Made by a program: the position numbers and the translations under genes
The notes under the pieces: model-generated
The model's input: only the letters and a program-made list of their open reading frames with translations
Database searches by the model: none
Told to the model about the DNA's origin: nothing
Assembly: GCF_015679185.1 (NCBI RefSeq)
Contig: NZ_CP064939.1
Coordinates: 124,001 to 188,000, forward strand
DNA from: Pedobacter endophyticus
GTDB taxonomy: Bacteria; Bacteroidota; Bacteroidia; Sphingobacteriales; Sphingobacteriaceae
Direction of reading: 5' to 3'
Length of the DNA stretch: 64,000 nt
Part shown: positions 1-8,436 of the stretch, one piece after another
Layout: each line of letters begins with the position of its first letter
How positions within the stretch are numbered: position 1 is the stretch's first letter

Positions 1-984
1 ACTCAAAATATCGGTTTCGGTTGGTTTCTTATTTAAATAAGCCGCCGCCGTGTTCAAAATAAAGTCTATTTCCGTTTTAAGCGCCCGCGGTTCCAGGCTG
101 TGTTCGTCCAGTGGTGTGTCAGTTGTTCCCACCAGCAGATGTTCGTGCCATGGCACAGCAAAAAGTACCCGCCCATCTGAAGTTTTTGGAATCATCAATG
201 CCGATTCGCTATTTAAGAACTCTTTTTTCAATACAATATGTACACCCTGGCTTGGGCGCACCATTTTCTTTGAGCTAGGATTACTCATCTGCAAAATATC
301 GTCAACAAACACACCTGTTGCATTAATTACCACTTTACCAGTAAACTTTGCTTTCTGCGCCGTAATTAAATCTTCCGTTTCTATTCCCCCAATACTTTGA
401 TCGTTGTTTTTTACAAGCCCGATTACCTTGGTGTAAGTTAGCAGCGTTGCGCCTTTTTCTACCGCCGTTTGTGCAATGTTTACGGCCAGCCGTGCATCAT
501 CAAACTTGCCATCGAAATAGCTTATGCCACCTTTAAGCCTTTTTGCTTTAATTCCGGGCATTTTAGCAAGCACCTGCTCTTTTGATAAGAATTTAGATTT
601 GCCAAAACTGTATTTTCCGGCAAGCCAATCGTAAATAGAAAGCCCCGCCAGGTATTTGGCTACTGAAAACCAGCTGTAGCAGGGGATAACGAACTCTTCC
701 TTGTTAACCAAATGTTTTGCATTTTGTTGCAACAATCCACGCTCTCGCAGTGCGTGTTTTACCAAACCAACATCACCTTGTGCCAAGTAACGAACGCCGC
801 CATGAACAAGTTTTGTGCTTCGGCTGGAGGTGCCCTTTGCAAAGTCTGATTGCTCTACCAACAGCGTTTTATAGCCGCGGGTTGCGGCATCTAAAGCAGT
901 GCCTAAGCCGGTAGCGCCCCCACCAATTATAATGATGTCCCAGGTGGTGTTTTCAGCGATTTGATGTTGGTGGAATCTTTTCAT
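1..984 (-). CDS. glpD: glycerol-3-phosphate dehydrogenase/oxidase, partial (C-terminus outside window)
   Basis: FAD-dependent oxidation of sn-glycerol-3-phosphate to dihydroxyacetone phosphate, feeding electrons to quinone at the inner membrane face. I read 328 codons leftward from the ATG at 984, open to the window edge, so the 3' part is missing. The N-terminus has the FAD dinucleotide-binding GGGATG at residues 21-26, followed by the family stretch with SSRSTKLVHGGVRYL and, later, the segment FDDARLAVN typical of GlpD. It is divergent from a DeoR-family regulator starting at 1142, the usual arrangement for a glycerol-3-phosphate-responsive repressor. Identification is firm at family level. 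Confidence 0.93.
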   Translation of the reverse strand, partial: MKRFHQHQIAENTTWDIIIIGGGATGLGTALDAATRGYKTLLVEQSDFAKGTSSRSTKLVHGGVRYLAQGDVGLVKHALRERGLLQQNAKHLVNKEEFVIPCYSWFSVAKYLAGLSIYDWLAGKYSFGKSKFLSKEQVLAKMPGIKAKRLKGGISYFDGKFDDARLAVNIAQTAVEKGATLLTYTKVIGLVKNNDQSIGGIETEDLITAQKAKFTGKVVINATGVFVDDILQMSNPSSKKMVRPSQGVHIVLKKEFLNSESALMIPKTSDGRVLFAVPWHEHLLVGTTDTPLDEHSLEPRALKTEIDFILNTAAAYLNKKPTETDILS

Positions 985-1141
985 TGTCGATAAAAGTGTA
1001 ATAAAACGAAACAATACGCAATTATAAGAAATCATTATCGAAATAATATTATATGTAGGTTAAAAAAACATTAAATATTTAAGTAAAATATCTGATAGAC
1101 TATTTTTATTGTTATTTTGCACTACCTTAATTAAATAAGAT

Positions 1142-1906
1142 ATGATGAATTTGGCTGAAAGGCACCAGTTTATTTTAAGTCGCCTGCAACGAGATCAGTA
1201 TATAAATGTGGTTGATTTGTGTAAGGAACTGAAAGTTTCGTCTGTTACGATAAGAAAGGATTTAAAACTACTTGAAGATAAAGGCTTACTTTTCAGAACA
1301 CACGGCGGGGCTACAATAAACAATCCTTACACTATTGACAGACCGGTAAATGAAAAGGAAAAAATTCAGTCGACAGAAAAGAACAAGATTGGGGCGGCGG
1401 CGGCAACTTTGCTTAATGACAACGATTCTATTGTAATTGCCTCAGGAACAACGGTGCTTTATTTTGCGAAGAATATTGTGCCTCCAACCAATGTAACCGT
1501 GGTAACATCGGCGCTTAATGTGGCTCTGGAGCTGATGAGGGAGCCGAGCATCGAAGTAATTCAATTGGGCGGCCTGCTAAGAAAAAGTTCTTCTTCGGTA
1601 ACAGGCCCATACGCCGAGCAGGTTTTACAAGGCTTTTATTTTAATAAGTTTTTTTTGGGTGTAGATGGTATCGATTTAGATTTCGGTTTAACCACTACAA
1701 ATGCCATGGAAGCACATTTGAACCGTAAAATGATCAGTGTTTCGCAAAAGACAATCGTGCTGGCCGACTCTACGAAATTTGGCAAAAGAGGCTTCGGTAA
1801 AATCTGCGGATTGGAAGAAATTGATCATATTATTACTGATAAAGGAATATCTGAACAAATTGTAAAACATTTAGAGGGTTTAGGTGTTACTGTTACTATC
1901 GTATAG
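1142..1906 (+). CDS. DeoR/GlpR-family transcriptional regulator
   Basis: A 254-residue repressor of the DeoR family. Residues about 5-57 form the winged helix-turn-helix (VVDLCKELKVSSVTIRKDL, then RTHGGA). The C-terminal part is the sugar-phosphate-sensing DeoRC domain, with the family motifs QLGGLLR, DGID and LADSTKFG. Two ATG codons lie side by side at 1142 and 1145; either may be the start. Because it is divergent from glpD, it probably regulates glycerol or glycerol-3-phosphate use, but the ligand is not shown by sequence. Length is normal for the family. Confidence 0.9.
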   Translation: MMNLAERHQFILSRLQRDQYINVVDLCKELKVSSVTIRKDLKLLEDKGLLFRTHGGATINNPYTIDRPVNEKEKIQSTEKNKIGAAAATLLNDNDSIVIASGTTVLYFAKNIVPPTNVTVVTSALNVALELMREPSIEVIQLGGLLRKSSSSVTGPYAEQVLQGFYFNKFFLGVDGIDLDFGLTTTNAMEAHLNRKMISVSQKTIVLADSTKFGKRGFGKICGLEEIDHIITDKGISEQIVKHLEGLGVTVTIV

Positions 1907-1948
1907 CAGCACCCCTGCAATGCGATTAATCCCAAACGTATAATTGAA

Positions 1949-2341
1949 ATGGAAAAAAAACGAATTCACATCCTGGAAGACGATCAAGAGATTAGAAATG
2001 TAATTGAAATTTTATTAAAAGAAGAAGGCTTCGAACTTCAGCTTTCCTCATCATTTGCCGAATTAAAAAAGAATATTCAAGACGCTATGCCCGATCTTTT
2101 TTTGCTGGATGTAATGTTGCCTGATGGTAACGGAGCGGAGATTTGCGAAGACTTAAAAACAGATGTTTTTACAAAACATATTCCAATAATTGTAATGTCG
2201 GCACAAAATAATAGCGAGCAAAAAGCAATAGATGCCTTTGCAGACGATTATATTAGCAAGCCGTTTGATATTTATAATGTGTTGGAGCGTATTAATGCGC
2301 AAATAGACAAAAGCAAAGCGAATAGAATTGCAAATGTTTAA
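1949..2341 (+). CDS. single-domain response regulator (CheY-like receiver)
   Basis: A 130-residue receiver domain with no output domain. The phosphorylation pocket is intact: acidic residues at D11/D12, phospho-acceptor D54 (in FLLDVMLPDG), S84 and K104 (in YISKPFD). Such stand-alone receivers pass phosphate on or act by protein contact. No histidine kinase is nearby, so the partner is unknown. It lies 42 nt after the DeoR-type regulator, which could place both on one transcript, and it is followed by a strong terminator hairpin. Confidence 0.88.
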   Translation: MEKKRIHILEDDQEIRNVIEILLKEEGFELQLSSSFAELKKNIQDAMPDLFLLDVMLPDGNGAEICEDLKTDVFTKHIPIIVMSAQNNSEQKAIDAFADDYISKPFDIYNVLERINAQIDKSKANRIANV

Positions 2342-2436
2342 TAACATTGAAGCTGTTGGTTTAGTTTAAACAGCCGGTTTGGTCATTTTATGTTCAAGTA
2401 GAATGGTAACTGCGATTTAAATTACAATATGCACTT

Positions 2437-2468
2437 AAAAAGCCCTGATGAAAATCAGGGCTTTTTTT
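2437..2468 (+). terminator. intrinsic terminator after the receiver gene
   Basis: A 9-bp stem (AGCCCTGAT/ATCAGGGCT, 2441-2449 and 2454-2462) closed by a GAAA tetraloop and followed by a run of T. A run of A precedes the stem. It fits rho-independent termination of the 1949-2341 transcript. Confidence 0.88.
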
Positions 2469-2797
2469 ATGGTTAAAAGCACTTATACTAAATGAATTGA
2501 GGAGGCTTTTAAGTCGTTTTATAAGCATAGTTGACGAGTCATTTTTTAGTATATTCTTATTTATTTTGGGGGTTTCGTCCTGTGTTCTAAAAGGTTGGTG
2601 TAATTTTCCAATTTCGGTAGGCTAACCTAAACCCTTTGATTGGTGCCAAGAACCCACTTTAAATAGTTGTAAAGGCAATAAACATCAAAAATGTACCTTT
2701 CCTGACCAAATTAGCCTCATTTGGAAGTAGCTAATTAAGTAATACATTTGTTACGAATCATCCGTATTAAAAATTGGAATACTAAAACAATTATAAT
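2469..2797. other. intergenic stretch with a promoter near its end
   Basis: No ORF or repeat was recognised here apart from the promoter at 2720-2750. AT-rich spacer between the receiver gene and the lipoprotein gene. Confidence 0.5.
2720..2750 (+). promoter_or_regulatory. Bacteroidota-type promoter
   Basis: TTTG at 2720-2723, a 19-nt spacer, then TACATTTG at 2743-2750. This matches the known TTTG-N19-TAnnTTTG pattern of the Bacteroidota primary sigma factor and lies about 47 nt before the lipoprotein gene at 2798. Confidence 0.7.
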
Positions 2798-4255
2798 ATG
2801 GAACATAAATCCACAAACAAAGCGAAATTATTGTTGCTTGTATTAGTTTTTGCAGTACTTTTTATAGGGGGTTGTAAGAAAGATCGAGGGGAACAAGTTG
2901 ATAAATCACCAAAAACCTTTAATTCCAAACAGGAGGCAAAAGTTTACATCAATAAAAAATTGAATGAGTACGGAAAAATTTTAGCAAAGTATGCCGTAAA
3001 CGTTGAAATGCGTAAGCTGGTAAACAATAAGGTAGCCGAAAAGTTCGATGGAGATTATAATGTGCTCTTAAAAGACTTACTAAAAAATAGCCCTTCAGAA
3101 AAGCTTCTTTTAAAGTCAAATTTAAAAATGACTATTACTCCCACACCAAGTGGACAAGCAATTGAGCCGCTTAACTTACAGCTGTTAGAAGTAGCACTTG
3201 TCGAACCGTTTATTGTAAATGGAGAAATCCTGTATCCACAAATTTATATCCCATTTTTCGAAGAACAAGAATTAGAGCCAATAGAGCCAGGAGATCCTGG
3301 AACACCAATCGATCCAGATCCATGCTCGCATGTCGTTGTTAGTTCTTTAGAACCCGTTTATCCGAATCCAGTTATTGTGGCATATGATGGAGAAGAAGGC
3401 CCAGGTGAAGAAACGTTTACTGGTTACACATACGATCAAAACGGATTGCTTATAGAAAACATACCTGTAGATGAATGCTTCGCTAAAAGACACAGAGTTT
3501 GGGCTGTAACGTTAAACGAGCGTGCTAATAGGTTAGGAGTCACTCCTCAACCAACAAGTGGACCAACACCCGCTGCTCCAACAACCGCAATTGGAGCAGA
3601 TGCATATTTTCCAAAAATGACAATCAAGCACCATAAGGAATCTTGGATTAAAGGGGCAAGCGAAGTGTACGTGATAGCGGCTACAAGCTGGGAGAACGGT
3701 ATAAATCCGTCGACCAATCAAATAGAAGCTTCATTCAGATGTAATAAATTGAGACAAATTGGTGTTTATAACGAAGTAAATGATTTAGAATACAACTACT
3801 CGATTAGAGATTTCGAACGGAAAGAAATAAAAAAGGAAAAATCAATTGATATCGATTTTACATACTTTGCTTTCAGTAGCGAGTTATATTCTTACTATGA
3901 TGCGTGTACCCCTTTACTATACGCAACAAACAATCCGATAGCTAATTATAACAATTACGAAAACTGTAAAAAAACGACGCCGAGCGTTAAAACACTTTAT
4001 TATCCAGATAGGGGTGATTATGTGTACTTTCTTATTTATGAATACGATACTGGTTTTCTCAATCTAAATGGCTACAAAACTGAATACATACCAGCTAACA
4101 ATAAAAGTATAAAGTTTACATTTAGATCCAACGAGGGCCCATACTTAGCCGCACGACTTAAAATATCTAATAAAAACCAAGCTAGCACAGGCAATTTTAC
4201 CGCCTCGGCCAATTTTGATAACAACGGAATAAATGTTTCGTCAAGAACAAGATAA
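2798..4255 (+). CDS. hypothetical lipoprotein, 485 aa
   Basis: I do not recognise the family. The first 30 residues form a lipoprotein signal: lysine-rich start, a hydrophobic segment of about 16 residues, and a lipobox IGGC, so Cys26 is the likely lipidated residue. A charged helical stretch follows (about 30-125), then a linker with acidic and Pro-rich residues (EPIEPGDPGTPIDPDP, around 160-175), then a large domain without obvious motifs. Its last 60 bases were copied along with the two following genes, as a remnant of the same sequence is found at 5436-5493. Probably an outer-membrane or surface lipoprotein that belongs with the 180-aa and 148-aa neighbours. The function is unknown. Confidence 0.75.
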   Translation: MEHKSTNKAKLLLLVLVFAVLFIGGCKKDRGEQVDKSPKTFNSKQEAKVYINKKLNEYGKILAKYAVNVEMRKLVNNKVAEKFDGDYNVLLKDLLKNSPSEKLLLKSNLKMTITPTPSGQAIEPLNLQLLEVALVEPFIVNGEILYPQIYIPFFEEQELEPIEPGDPGTPIDPDPCSHVVVSSLEPVYPNPVIVAYDGEEGPGEETFTGYTYDQNGLLIENIPVDECFAKRHRVWAVTLNERANRLGVTPQPTSGPTPAAPTTAIGADAYFPKMTIKHHKESWIKGASEVYVIAATSWENGINPSTNQIEASFRCNKLRQIGVYNEVNDLEYNYSIRDFERKEIKKEKSIDIDFTYFAFSSELYSYYDACTPLLYATNNPIANYNNYENCKKTTPSVKTLYYPDRGDYVYFLIYEYDTGFLNLNGYKTEYIPANNKSIKFTFRSNEGPYLAARLKISNKNQASTGNFTASANFDNNGINVSSRTR

Positions 4256-4258
4256 ATC

Positions 4259-4801
4259 ATGAGAAAACACCTGCTAGCTATATCACTATCTATAGCGTCT
4301 TATAGTGCTGTGGCACAAACCAAAAAGAATAGTATTTACCTGGAAGGATTAGGAAATGCCGTAGTTTATTCTATTAACTATGATAGAATTTTCTCCATAT
4401 CTGATTACCTTAAAGTGGCTCCCAGGGTCGGAGTAGAATATATTCCCAGACGCAACCTTAATAAATATGGAAAGTTCACTTTTCCTACCGAAATTAATTT
4501 TCTATACAATCAAAATAAAAATAACGCAAACTTCATAGAAAGTGGCTTAGGCCTGGCATTATTTAACCTGCTTGACGATTACGAATATGGGATTGATGGC
4601 AACATAAGCGATAAAAACTATAAACTTGGCGTAATTACAACGCTTAGATTGGGCTATCGCCATCAAAAGCCCAGTGGTGGCTTGATGTATAGAGCAGGGC
4701 TCTTGGTTCGACTATCGCAGGATGATTTTTCAAAAAGTAAGGTTGGCGATGATCTCTTTTACAGAATATGGCCGGGTTTTAGTATTGGTTATACTTTTTA
4801 A
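4259..4801 (+). CDS. predicted outer-membrane beta-barrel-like protein, copy 1
   Basis: 180 residues with a cleavable signal peptide (MRKHLLAISLSIASYSAVAQ, cut after AVAQ). The rest alternates polar and hydrophobic residues with many Tyr, Gly and Arg and ends in the aromatic SIGYTF, a C-terminal pattern typical of small outer-membrane barrels. No named family is recognised. It starts 3 nt after the stop of the 485-aa lipoprotein, implying one transcript. The paralogue at 5496 differs at only a small number of residues, mostly around 78-116. Confidence 0.75.
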   Translation: MRKHLLAISLSIASYSAVAQTKKNSIYLEGLGNAVVYSINYDRIFSISDYLKVAPRVGVEYIPRRNLNKYGKFTFPTEINFLYNQNKNNANFIESGLGLALFNLLDDYEYGIDGNISDKNYKLGVITTLRLGYRHQKPSGGLMYRAGLLVRLSQDDFSKSKVGDDLFYRIWPGFSIGYTF

Positions 4802-4885
4802 TAGAACAAAGTAATTAACCATATAGCAAACTTGCTTAAGGTCGATCAAGGTTGGCATCAGGTTGAAATCTAAAACAGAGAAATT

Positions 4886-5332
4886 ATGAAAACGACACGG
4901 CACCTCGTTTGGATGCACTTTTTGCTAATTGGAATTAGCGCAATGTTAAACGTTGGCTGTGGTAAAGTCGACTATATAAAGGAAGCAGATTTTTATTTTA
5001 CAAATAATACAGACCATAGCATTACCTATAAACAAGGTTTTGAGAAATATAGTATGACGCCGAATTCGACTATTGTAATAAATAAAACACAGTCATCCTC
5101 GAAAGATGTTAATAGCAGTTTCGATGTTCCTTTCTTCGATGAAAATGGAAGCATTGATCCTTTTATTATTAAGTTCGACAATACGAAATGCCTTTTAAAC
5201 ACCCCTGACACACCACATAGTTTACTTAATATTAACAGCTATCAGAATGACGGTAAAATAGGCGAAAGAAAATACCAATTCACCTATACCTTCACAGAAG
5301 AGGACTATGAGCGAGCTATAGATTGTAAATAG
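4886..5332 (+). CDS. hypothetical lipoprotein, copy 1
   Basis: 148 residues. The N-terminus is a signal with lipobox NVGC (Cys about residue 25). The mature part is short, Asn/Thr/Asp-rich and probably beta-structured; no named domain is recognised. It lies 84 nt behind the barrel-like gene and is followed by a terminator, so it is the last gene of this unit. The paralogue at 6125 differs by only a few residues (around 9, 56-58, 78 and 93). Confidence 0.72.
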   Translation: MKTTRHLVWMHFLLIGISAMLNVGCGKVDYIKEADFYFTNNTDHSITYKQGFEKYSMTPNSTIVINKTQSSSKDVNSSFDVPFFDENGSIDPFIIKFDNTKCLLNTPDTPHSLLNINSYQNDGKIGERKYQFTYTFTEEDYERAIDCK

Positions 5333-5364
5333 CTCCTAAGTACGCAAGTGAAATTCAAACACAC

Positions 5365-5400
5365 CCACCCTAAAAACCAAAAATTTTAGGGTGGATTTTT
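5365..5400 (+). terminator. intrinsic terminator of duplication copy 1
   Basis: An 11-bp perfect stem (CCACCCTAAAA at 5365-5375, TTTTAGGGTGG at 5384-5394) followed by ATTTTT. In copy 2 the matching region (about 6603-6632) has lost part of the pairing. Confidence 0.8.
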
Positions 5401-5495
5401 AAAAAGCAGGTTAAAAGTAAATCAACATGGCCACTTACCGCCTCAGCCAGTTTTGATAACAACGGACTAAATGTTTCATCAAGAACAAGATAATC

Positions 5496-6038
5496 ATGAG
5501 AAAACACCTGTTAACTATATCACTATTTATAGCGTTTTACAGTGCTGTGGCACAAACAAAAAAGAATAGTATTTACTTGGAAGGACTAGGAAATGCTGTC
5601 GTTTATTCTGTTAACTATGACAGGATTTTTTCCATATCTGATTACCTAAAAGTGGCTCCTAGGGTCGGAGTAGAATATATTCCCAGACGCAACCTTAATA
5701 AATATGGAAAGTTCACTTTTCCAGCTGAAATTAATCTTTTGTACAACCAAAATAGAAGTAACTCAAACTTCATAGAAGGTGGTCTAGGTTTGACATTGTT
5801 TAGCCTATTTGATGATTATGAATATGAGGTTGATGGCAACATAAGGGATAAAAACTATAAACTTGGTATAATTACCATGCTTAGATTGGGTTATCGACAT
5901 CAAAAGCCCAGTGGGGGGTTGATGTATAGAGCAGGGCTATTGGTTCGGCTATCGCAGGATGATTTTTCAAAAAGTAAGGTTGGCGATGATCTCTTTTACA
6001 GAATATGGCCAGGTTTTAGTATTGGTTATACTTTTTAA
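5496..6038 (+). CDS. predicted outer-membrane beta-barrel-like protein, copy 2
   Basis: Paralogue of the 180-aa protein at 4259, same length, same signal peptide ending AVAQ and same C-terminal SIGYTF. Differences cluster in the middle (for example residues 78-116), while the last 60 residues are identical. Both copies are intact, so both may be made; promoter sequence before this copy is limited to the duplicated remnant and the preceding terminator region. Confidence 0.75.
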   Translation: MRKHLLTISLFIAFYSAVAQTKKNSIYLEGLGNAVVYSVNYDRIFSISDYLKVAPRVGVEYIPRRNLNKYGKFTFPAEINLLYNQNRSNSNFIEGGLGLTLFSLFDDYEYEVDGNIRDKNYKLGIITMLRLGYRHQKPSGGLMYRAGLLVRLSQDDFSKSKVGDDLFYRIWPGFSIGYTF

Positions 6039-6124
6039 TAGAACAAAGTAATAAACTATATAGCACACTTGCTTAAGGTAGATCAAGGTTGGCACCAGAT
6101 TAAATCTAAAATAAAAGAAAAATT

Positions 6125-6571
6125 ATGAAAACGACACGGCACCTCATTTGGATGCACTTTTTGCTAATTGGAATTAGCGCAATGTTAAACGTTGGCTGTG
6201 GTAAAGTCGACTATATTAAGGAAGCAGATTTTTATTTTACAAATAATACAGACCATAGCATTACCTATAAACAAGGTTTCGAGAAATATAATCTGAAACC
6301 AAATTCGACTATTGTAATAAATAAAACACAGTCATCCTCGAAAGATGTTAATAGCAGTTATGATGTTCCTTTCTTTGATGAAAATGGAAGCATTGATCCT
6401 TTTTTTATTAAGTTCGACAATACGAAATGCCTTTTAAACACCCCTGACACACCACATAGTTTACTTAATATTAACAGCTATCAGAATGACGGTAAAATAG
6501 GCGAAAGAAAATATCAATTCACCTATACCTTCACAGAAGAGGACTATGAGCGAGCTATAGATTGTAAATAG
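6125..6571 (+). CDS. hypothetical lipoprotein, copy 2
   Basis: Paralogue of the 148-aa lipoprotein at 4886. The lipobox NVGC is kept, and only a few substitutions are seen (for example SMTP to NLKP near residue 56). The C-terminal third is unchanged. No named domain is recognised. Confidence 0.72.
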   Translation: MKTTRHLIWMHFLLIGISAMLNVGCGKVDYIKEADFYFTNNTDHSITYKQGFEKYNLKPNSTIVINKTQSSSKDVNSSYDVPFFDENGSIDPFFIKFDNTKCLLNTPDTPHSLLNINSYQNDGKIGERKYQFTYTFTEEDYERAIDCK

Positions 6572-6689
6572 CTCCTAAGTATGCAAGCGAAATTCAAACA
6601 CATCCACTTTAAAACCAAAAATTTTAGGGTAGCATTAGCAAAAGTAAATATGACCTGGTGTTTTATTAATGGTAAAATGCCATAATAGA

Positions 6690-6750
6690 TGTCACCCTGA
6701 GCGGAGTCGAAGGGCAAATGCACTAGGCTTCGACTCCGCTCAGCCTGACA
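6690..6750. repeat. palindromic intergenic repeat, TGTCA...TGACA family
   Basis: Imperfect palindrome with arms CTGAGCGGAGTCGAAG and CTTCGACTCCGCTCAG bounded by TGTCA and TGACA. Related elements are at 27456-27527 and 49044-49103, and a half element is at 53441-53464. Confidence 0.8.
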
Positions 6751-6802
6751 AAGTATCATCAACTTAAACTACAAGATAAAGCAAAAAAAAGGAGCGCTTC
6801 AA

Positions 6803-6835
6803 ACAAAAAAAAGCCTGTAATTTACTTACAGGCTT
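6803..6835 (-). terminator. terminator of the tRNA-Ser transcript
   Basis: A 10-bp perfect stem (6811-6820 and 6826-6835, AAGCCTGTAA/TTACAGGCTT) with a 5-nt loop. On the minus strand it is followed by a T run, so it ends leftward transcripts from the tRNA gene. Confidence 0.8.
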
Positions 6836-6857
6836 TATACTATTCTACTGAATCTTC

Positions 6858-6945
6858 TGGCGGAAAGCGAGGGATTCGAACCCCCGGACCTGTTACAGTC
6901 AACAGTTTTCAAGACTGCCGCATTCGACCACTCTGCCAGCTTTCC
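6858..6945 (-). tRNA. tRNA-Ser (anticodon UGA)
   Basis: The minus strand folds as a class II tRNA: 7-bp acceptor stem GGAAAGC/GCTTTCC, D-arm GCAGAGTGGTCGAATGC, anticodon loop CTTGAAA with anticodon TGA, a long variable arm, and the T-loop GGTTCGAATC. The discriminator base G is followed by an encoded CCA (6858-6860). The long variable arm and the UGA anticodon identify serine. Confidence 0.96.
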
Positions 6946-7041
6946 GGAGGCAAAAGTACAAACTCCGGCGAAAACTGCAAACTATGATTTGCTTTTTTTT
7001 ATATAAAGTTTATAATTGCTTAACGCAGAGTGTAATAAAAA

Positions 7042-8019
7042 TCATTTCTTATGAATATTTCCCTCAATTGGGGCCGATTTCTTAAATAAATTGAAGGTAG
7101 GGCGAATAATTTTCACACTTCTTTTACTTACATCTACGCTGGCATTTAACTCAAATCCGATTAACAGAATAAGCGAGTTGAGGTACAGCCAAATCATTAC
7201 CACGATTAATGTACCAATGGAACCGTAAACCTTGTTGTAAGACGCAAAATGATTAATATAAAACGAAAATCCCCAAATGGTAACAAAGGCCAAAATAGTA
7301 GCCAGCCATGAGCCTGCGCTAAACAGTTTCCACTTTTTTGCGTGCGAAGGGCCATAACGATAAAGGATCGAAATGGTGATAAAATACAACACGCCAAGTA
7401 AGGCCCACCGTGTAAACTGGATGGCATAAACCGCCAGGCTTTCTTCAATGTGCAAATAACTTAGCAAGATTTCGCCAAAGGCCATTGCGGCAATGCAGAT
7501 TACGATCGAGAAAAAGATGACCATTGTTAAAATGAGTGCAATTAAGCGCTGTTTTAGCCAACTACGCGTTTCTATCACCAATGATGATTTGTTAAACGCC
7601 TTCATCAGATTGGTAACCCCATTGGTAGCAAAAAAAATAGCCGATAAAAACCCGAAAGATAATAAGCCGCTATTTTGGTTCTTCACAATATCTTTAAGCG
7701 TGGTTTCGAAAGCCAGAAACGCATTGTGCGGCAAAATAAGTTGTATCAGGCTCAGCAGCTTATCCTGAAACCCATCCACTGGAATAAACGGAATCAGCGT
7801 AAACAAAAAGATGATGCTCGGAAAAATTGCAAGCATAAAACTGTACGCCAGCGATGAAGCCTTATTGATGAGGGTATCTTTTGCAATTTCTCTGAAAAAG
7901 AAAGTAGAAACGGTATAGAGCGGTAGGGGACTAAACCCGGGTAAAATACAAACCTTTGTCCATTCGATAAATTTAGAATAGAGCTTAACGTGTAATAATT
8001 GCCGGTGTAACCATTCCAT
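7042..8019 (-). CDS. YihY/BrkB-family inner-membrane protein
   Basis: 325 residues with about six hydrophobic membrane segments between residues 50 and 300, and the family stretch NKASSLAYSFMLAIFPSIIF (about 52-71). Family members have been called virulence factor BrkB or, wrongly, RNase BN; their role is not settled. It is the last gene of a leftward run (PASTA protein, MltG, thioesterase, this gene) with gaps of 15, -1 and 3 nt, so it is co-transcribed with cell-wall genes. Length is normal. Confidence 0.88.
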   Translation of the reverse strand: MEWLHRQLLHVKLYSKFIEWTKVCILPGFSPLPLYTVSTFFFREIAKDTLINKASSLAYSFMLAIFPSIIFLFTLIPFIPVDGFQDKLLSLIQLILPHNAFLAFETTLKDIVKNQNSGLLSFGFLSAIFFATNGVTNLMKAFNKSSLVIETRSWLKQRLIALILTMVIFFSIVICIAAMAFGEILLSYLHIEESLAVYAIQFTRWALLGVLYFITISILYRYGPSHAKKWKLFSAGSWLATILAFVTIWGFSFYINHFASYNKVYGSIGTLIVVMIWLYLNSLILLIGFELNASVDVSKRSVKIIRPTFNLFKKSAPIEGNIHKK

Positions 8020-8022
8020 TTA

Positions 8023-8436
8023 TTATTTGTTAAAAAAAGTACGAACGTTTTTCATAAAACTTTCTGGCGGGTGGCATGGCTTTCGCGTTGCCTTATCAAC
8101 AAATACCAACGTAGTGGATGCCACATTGATCAGCTCATTGCTTTCATTGTAAACTTCGTAATCAACCTTTATCCGCACGGTTGGCAGCGTTTTCACAATA
8201 GATTTTACAGTTAAAACCTGATTGTAGCGTGCTGGTTTTAAAAATTTAGATGTCATCTCCAAAATCGGGAGCATTACGCCTTCGTCTTCCATGGCTTCGT
8301 ACGACATGCCGGAACAGGCTTCAAAACATTCGGTTCGTGCAATTTCGTAGTATTGCGCATAATTGCCATGATGCACAACGCCCATTTGGTCGGTTTCGGC
8401 ATAGCGAACCCGAACTTTAGTTTCGTAGGTAAACAT
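8023..8436 (-). CDS. YbgC-like acyl-CoA thioesterase (4HBT hotdog fold)
   Basis: 137 residues with the hotdog signature RVRYAETDQMGVVHHGNYAQ; the Asp in ETDQMG is the catalytic acid in the 4-hydroxybenzoyl-CoA thioesterase family. The protein should hydrolyse acyl-CoA esters in the cytoplasm; the substrate is not predictable. Its ATG overlaps the stop of mltG by 1 nt, so translation is probably coupled. Confidence 0.88.
   Translation of the reverse strand: MFTYETKVRVRYAETDQMGVVHHGNYAQYYEIARTECFEACSGMSYEAMEDEGVMLPILEMTSKFLKPARYNQVLTVKSIVKTLPTVRIKVDYEVYNESNELINVASTTLVFVDKATRKPCHPPESFMKNVRTFFNK

Larger units (their letters stand above)
4197..5435 (+). repeat. tandem segmental duplication, copy 1
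   Basis: About 1239 bp, repeated directly at 5436 to about 6660. The unit starts inside the last codons of the 485-aa lipoprotein gene and carries a 180-aa and a 148-aa gene plus the downstream terminator. The offset between copies is 1237-1239 bp over the whole length. Confidence 0.9.
5436..6660 (+). repeat. tandem segmental duplication, copy 2
   Basis: Directly follows copy 1. It opens with 58 bp homologous to the 3' end of the 485-aa lipoprotein gene (5436-5493), which has no matching 5' part here. That remnant fixes the left duplication boundary. The right boundary is blurred by divergence. Confidence 0.85.
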
